Below, in pieces: positions 4,953 through 7,110 of a DNA stretch of 7,110 nucleotides. The DNA lies in contig CALMLJ010000097.1 of the NCBI GenBank assembly GCA_937868025.1, positions 1 through 7,110 of the forward strand. Reading direction: 5' to 3'. The position numbers were made by a program, and so were the translations under genes. Position 1 is the stretch's first letter. Each line of letters begins with the position of its first letter. The notes under the pieces are model-generated. The model ran no database searches, was not told the origin of the DNA, and was given only the letters and a program-made list of their open reading frames with translations. The DNA is from an uncultured Acidimicrobiaceae bacterium. Its GTDB lineage: Bacteria; Actinomycetota; Acidimicrobiia; Acidimicrobiales; Microtrichaceae.

Positions 4953-5519
4953 TTACCGGCGGCGGTTGCGCTCACGACGCTGTTCGACGGTGCTCGCCTT
5001 CGCCATCACCGCCAACGGGAGGATCAGGAACCCGACCAGCCCGAGCGCCACGAAGACGCCGCCGAACGCCATCACCGGGAGGGCCCGCAGCACCCCACCA
5101 CCGACGACGAACACCAGGCCCAACACCACCAACGCGATCGGTGCCAACTGCACGACGGTGCCCGGCGCGGTCTCGGGGTCGGTCACGTCGTCGACGTACC
5201 GCCACTCGTCGTCGTCGTCCTCGTCCACAGCGTGGTGCGGCACGAACGGCCGGTCGGGCGGACGGTTGATGTCGACCTTCGGCCGCTCCCGGCCCGGGCG
5301 CCCCGGCGCCGACGGACCAGCGGCGAGCGTCAGGTCGTACCGCTCCCTCGCCTCGGCATCGCCGAGCACCGCCCACGCCGAGTTGAGATCACGCATCGTG
5401 TCGTCGCCCGACGGGCCGGCCACATCGGGGTGGGCGCGGCGGGCGGCCGCCAGGTAGGCGGTGCGGATCTCGGCAGCGGTCGCGCCCGGGCGGACACCGA
5501 GCACGTCGTAGAGGGTCAC
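4953..5519 (-). CDS. J-domain (DnaJ-like) membrane protein
   Basis: The 188-residue protein begins with a J domain (about 2-65): LYDVLGVRPGATAAEIR, the HPD motif at 30-32 that stimulates Hsp70 ATPase, and LNSAWAVLGDAEARERYD. A proline/arginine-rich linker (about 66-98), an acidic cluster DEDDDDE (99-105) and WRYVDDV follow, then two hydrophobic helices (about 124-144 and 148-172) and a very basic tail ending in RRERNRRR. There is no zinc finger or client-binding domain, so it is a type III J protein, probably with both ends in the cytoplasm, recruiting DnaK to the membrane. Its client is unknown. The GTG at 5519 is chosen because it opens the J domain directly and has TAGCAT 7 nt upstream; the frame is open far upstream, but only as antisense of the response regulator and kinase genes. 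Confidence 0.9.
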   Translation of the reverse strand: MTLYDVLGVRPGATAAEIRTAYLAAARRAHPDVAGPSGDDTMRDLNSAWAVLGDAEARERYDLTLAAGPSAPGRPGRERPKVDINRPPDRPFVPHHAVDEDDDDEWRYVDDVTDPETAPGTVVQLAPIALVVLGLVFVVGGGVLRALPVMAFGGVFVALGLVGFLILPLAVMAKASTVEQRRERNRRR

Positions 5520-5526
5520 CCCGCTG

Positions 5527-5532
5527 ATGCTA
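5527..5532 (-). promoter_or_regulatory. Probable TANNNT -10 box of the J-domain gene
   Basis: TAGCAT ends 7 nt before the GTG start at 5519, so transcription would begin at or one base before the start codon. No Shine-Dalgarno fits; the GGGG adjoining the GTG is too close. It lies in the 27-nt gap shared with the divergent response-regulator gene. Confidence 0.45.
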
Positions 5533-5538
5533 CGGCGC

Positions 5539-5555
5539 GGGGAACAATGGTCCCC
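5539..5555. promoter_or_regulatory. Inverted repeat over the response-regulator start
   Basis: GGGGA-ACAATGG-TCCCC has perfect 5-bp arms and a 7-bp centre that contains the first possible ATG (5547). It lies directly before the second ATG (5556), and an ATGGT direct repeat marks both starts. It could be an operator acting on both divergent genes, or an RNA hairpin that favours one start over the other. The GGGGA arm also looks like a Shine-Dalgarno, spaced 3 nt from the first ATG and 12 nt from the second, neither ideal. Confidence 0.4.
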
Positions 5556-6281
5556 ATGGTCACGCCCCGCACCACCCTCACGGGAACGGCCCGCGCCGAC
5601 GGCGAGACCGTGATCGTGGTCATCGAGGACGACCCCAACATCGCCGACCTCCTCGATATGTACCTCCGGCGCGACGGGTACCGGGTGTTCCTGTGCGGCG
5701 ACGGCGAGACCGGGCTCGCCACGATCCGCGACCGGTCGCCGCGGCTCGTGATCCTCGACGTGGGCCTGCCCGGCGACGTCGACGGTCTCGAGGTGTGCCG
5801 CCGCCTGCGGGCCGCCGACTCCGATGTCGCCGTCCTCATGCTCACCGCCCGTGACGCCGAGATCGACCGGGTACTCGGTCTCGAGATGGGCGCCGACGAC
5901 TACGTCACCAAGCCGTTCTCGCCACGGGAAATCGTGGCGCGGGTGAAGGCGATCCTGCGACGGACGGCCGCTCCGCAACCCTCCCCCGCCACACCACAGG
6001 TCATCGCCGTGGGCAACATCGAGGTCGATCTCGGGCGCCGCGAAGCCCGCGTCGACACCACGCCCGTCGCCTTGGCGACCCGCGAGTTCGACCTCCTCGC
6101 ATACCTCGCCGCCAACCAGGGCCTGGCGCTCTCGCGCCGCCAGCTCCTCGACGGCGTCTGGGGCGACGGTTGGATCGGCGACGACCGTACCGTCGACGTC
6201 CATGTCCGTCAGCTCCGCAAGAAGCTCGGCGACGGCTTCCCGCTCGACACGGTGTGGGGCGTTGGCTACCGCCTCGGCTGA
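5547..6281 (+). CDS. OmpR/PhoB-family response regulator
   Basis: This is the transcription-factor half of a two-component system; 244 residues from the ATG at 5547. The receiver domain (about 20-138) has the acidic pocket in VVIEDDP (D28, D29), phospho-acceptor D71 (VILDVGLPG), T100 (MLTARD) and K122 (YVTKPFSP). A proline-rich linker leads to the winged-helix DNA-binding domain (about 155-244) with ATREFDLLAYLA, RTVDVHVRQLRKKLG and the terminal VWGVGYRLG wing. The loop after the phospho-site is LPGDVDG, one residue longer than the usual LPGMDG. The first 18 residues precede the receiver fold; the second ATG at 5556 is a real alternative start (241 aa). It is divergent from the J-domain gene and followed after 24 nt by its likely partner kinase. 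The target genes and signal cannot be read from sequence. Confidence 0.95.
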   Translation: MVPMVTPRTTLTGTARADGETVIVVIEDDPNIADLLDMYLRRDGYRVFLCGDGETGLATIRDRSPRLVILDVGLPGDVDGLEVCRRLRAADSDVAVLMLTARDAEIDRVLGLEMGADDYVTKPFSPREIVARVKAILRRTAAPQPSPATPQVIAVGNIEVDLGRREARVDTTPVALATREFDLLAYLAANQGLALSRRQLLDGVWGDGWIGDDRTVDVHVRQLRKKLGDGFPLDTVWGVGYRLG

Positions 6282-6305
6282 CGTCACCGGCGATCGGGGC
6301 GGTTC

Positions 6306-7110
6306 GTGAGCCGGCGCATCACCGCCGCGATCGTCGGCATCGTGATCGGCACCATGCTGCTCGCCGGCATCGGCACGATCGTCGCCTCCCGCGTGGCCGG
6401 CAAGGCCCGCGAGATCTCGGCGCTCGAGGACCGTGCCAATACGATCGCCGACCTCGTCCCCAACCTCGACCGAACCCTCCGACCCAACAACCCGACGCTC
6501 GTCGAGGCGCAGGAGAAGCTGGTGAAGGTCCTCGGCCTCAGCGGCGTGACCCAGCTCCGCATCAGCGCCAAGGGCGCCCTCGTCGGCACGCGACCGTCGT
6601 GGATCCCCGCCCGCGACTTCGACCTCGAGGCCCTGCGCACGGGCGACACACTCAGCGGGTCCCGAGGCAACCGATTGTGGGCGGCCTCGGCCCGGACGAA
6701 CCCGAACGGTTCCGCCACCGTGGCGGTGCTCACCGCCACGCGCGAACCGATCATCGCGCCGGCGCTGCGTTGGCTCGCATTCAGCGCAGCCGTCGCCCTC
6801 GTGATCGCCATCGGCGTGTCGGTGCGGCTGGGGCGGCGACTCGGCCGCCCCATCCGCGACGCCGTCGACGTCACCGGCCGTATCGCCGGCGGCGACCTGA
6901 CGGCTCGACTCCCCGAGCCCGATCCGGCCGGTCGCCCGTCCGACGAACTCGGCGCCCTGGCGCACTCGATCAACGGCATGGCCGTCCAGCTCGAGCGTTC
7001 ACGGGCCCTCGAGCACCAGTTCCTCATGTCGGTGTCGCACGACCTGCGAACACCGCTGACGTCGATCCGCGGCTACGCGGAAGCGATCGCCGACGGACTG
7101 GGTGATCCGA
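6306..7110 (+). CDS. Sensor histidine kinase, 3' end missing at window edge
   Basis: The frame runs open from the GTG at 6306 to the window end (268 codons seen), preceded in frame by the response-regulator stop codon 24 nt upstream. Visible parts are a basic N-terminus, transmembrane helix 1 (about 5-27), an external sensor region of about 120 residues (28-148), transmembrane helix 2 (about 152-173), a HAMP linker (about 175-232) and the start of the HisKA dimerisation domain with phospho-acceptor H245 in SVSHDLRTPLTSIRGY. The ATPase domain must lie beyond 7110. The sensor region has no family I can name. A GGGGCGG stretch lies a few bases before the GTG. With the preceding regulator it forms a bicistronic two-component system, so the kinase very probably phosphorylates D71 of that regulator. 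Confidence 0.95.
   Translation, partial: MSRRITAAIVGIVIGTMLLAGIGTIVASRVAGKAREISALEDRANTIADLVPNLDRTLRPNNPTLVEAQEKLVKVLGLSGVTQLRISAKGALVGTRPSWIPARDFDLEALRTGDTLSGSRGNRLWAASARTNPNGSATVAVLTATREPIIAPALRWLAFSAAVALVIAIGVSVRLGRRLGRPIRDAVDVTGRIAGGDLTARLPEPDPAGRPSDELGALAHSINGMAVQLERSRALEHQFLMSVSHDLRTPLTSIRGYAEAIADGLGDP

Noticed and set aside
4910..4975. N-terminal extension of trpC to the GTG at 4975
   Set aside because: It would overlap the end of the J-domain gene and add residues absent from the family; the ATG at 4909 starts the normal N-terminal helix.
5520..6965. A minus-strand frame open for about 2 kb that continues the J-domain gene upstream (670 codons in total)
   Set aside because: It lies opposite the clear response-regulator and kinase genes, its translation there is low-complexity Asp/Gly/Arg/Val/Ala-rich sequence with no domain, and the J domain begins cleanly at 5519. 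Long antisense frames are common in GC-rich DNA.
1..7110. CRISPR array, insertion sequence, phage, toxin-antitoxin or defence gene
   Set aside because: No spaced repeats, terminal inverted repeats, transposase or defence-type proteins were found; all substantial frames are explained by housekeeping or regulatory genes.

Overview
The window is high-GC DNA with strong G/C preference at third codon positions, GTG starts and several genes lacking a Shine-Dalgarno sequence but carrying a TANNNT box just upstream of the start. The HU variant and the tightly packed trp genes fit a high-GC actinobacterium, possibly of the Acidimicrobiia type; this placement is inference from gene style only. Nothing looks horizontally acquired: there is no insertion sequence, phage gene, CRISPR array or toxin-antitoxin pair.

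Most genes lie on the minus strand. In transcription order (high to low coordinate) they are: a membrane-anchored J-domain protein (4953-5519); a tryptophan gene run trpC-trpF-trpB-trpA (4909 down to 1281); an HU-family nucleoid protein (914-1210), with its own canonical promoter whose -35 box overlaps the trpA stop codon, and closed by a strong intrinsic terminator (828-869); a Bcp-type peroxiredoxin (341-808), whose start is only 19 bases beyond that terminator's T-run; and tRNA-Leu(CAA) (35-117). A probable 52-residue single-pass membrane protein lies on the plus strand at 145-303, between tRNA-Leu and bcp.

At 5520-5546 transcription diverges. A two-component system runs rightward on the plus strand: a complete OmpR/PhoB-type response regulator (5547-6281), then a sensor histidine kinase (from 6306) cut off by the window edge just after its H-box.

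The four trp genes supply the last steps of tryptophan synthesis: phosphoribosylanthranilate isomerisation (TrpF), indole-glycerol-phosphate formation (TrpC), and conversion of that product plus serine to tryptophan by the TrpA/TrpB complex. Genes for the first steps (trpE, trpG, trpD) are not in the window, and no attenuator, Trp-rich leader or T-box is visible. The most interesting signals are regulatory: the recurrent TANNNT-start arrangement suggesting leaderless transcription, two abutting palindromes in the HU promoter/leader, a perfect 11-bp hairpin with the trpF stop codon in its loop, and the very compact divergent promoter of the J-domain gene and the two-component system. I see no convincing wholly new multi-gene system.
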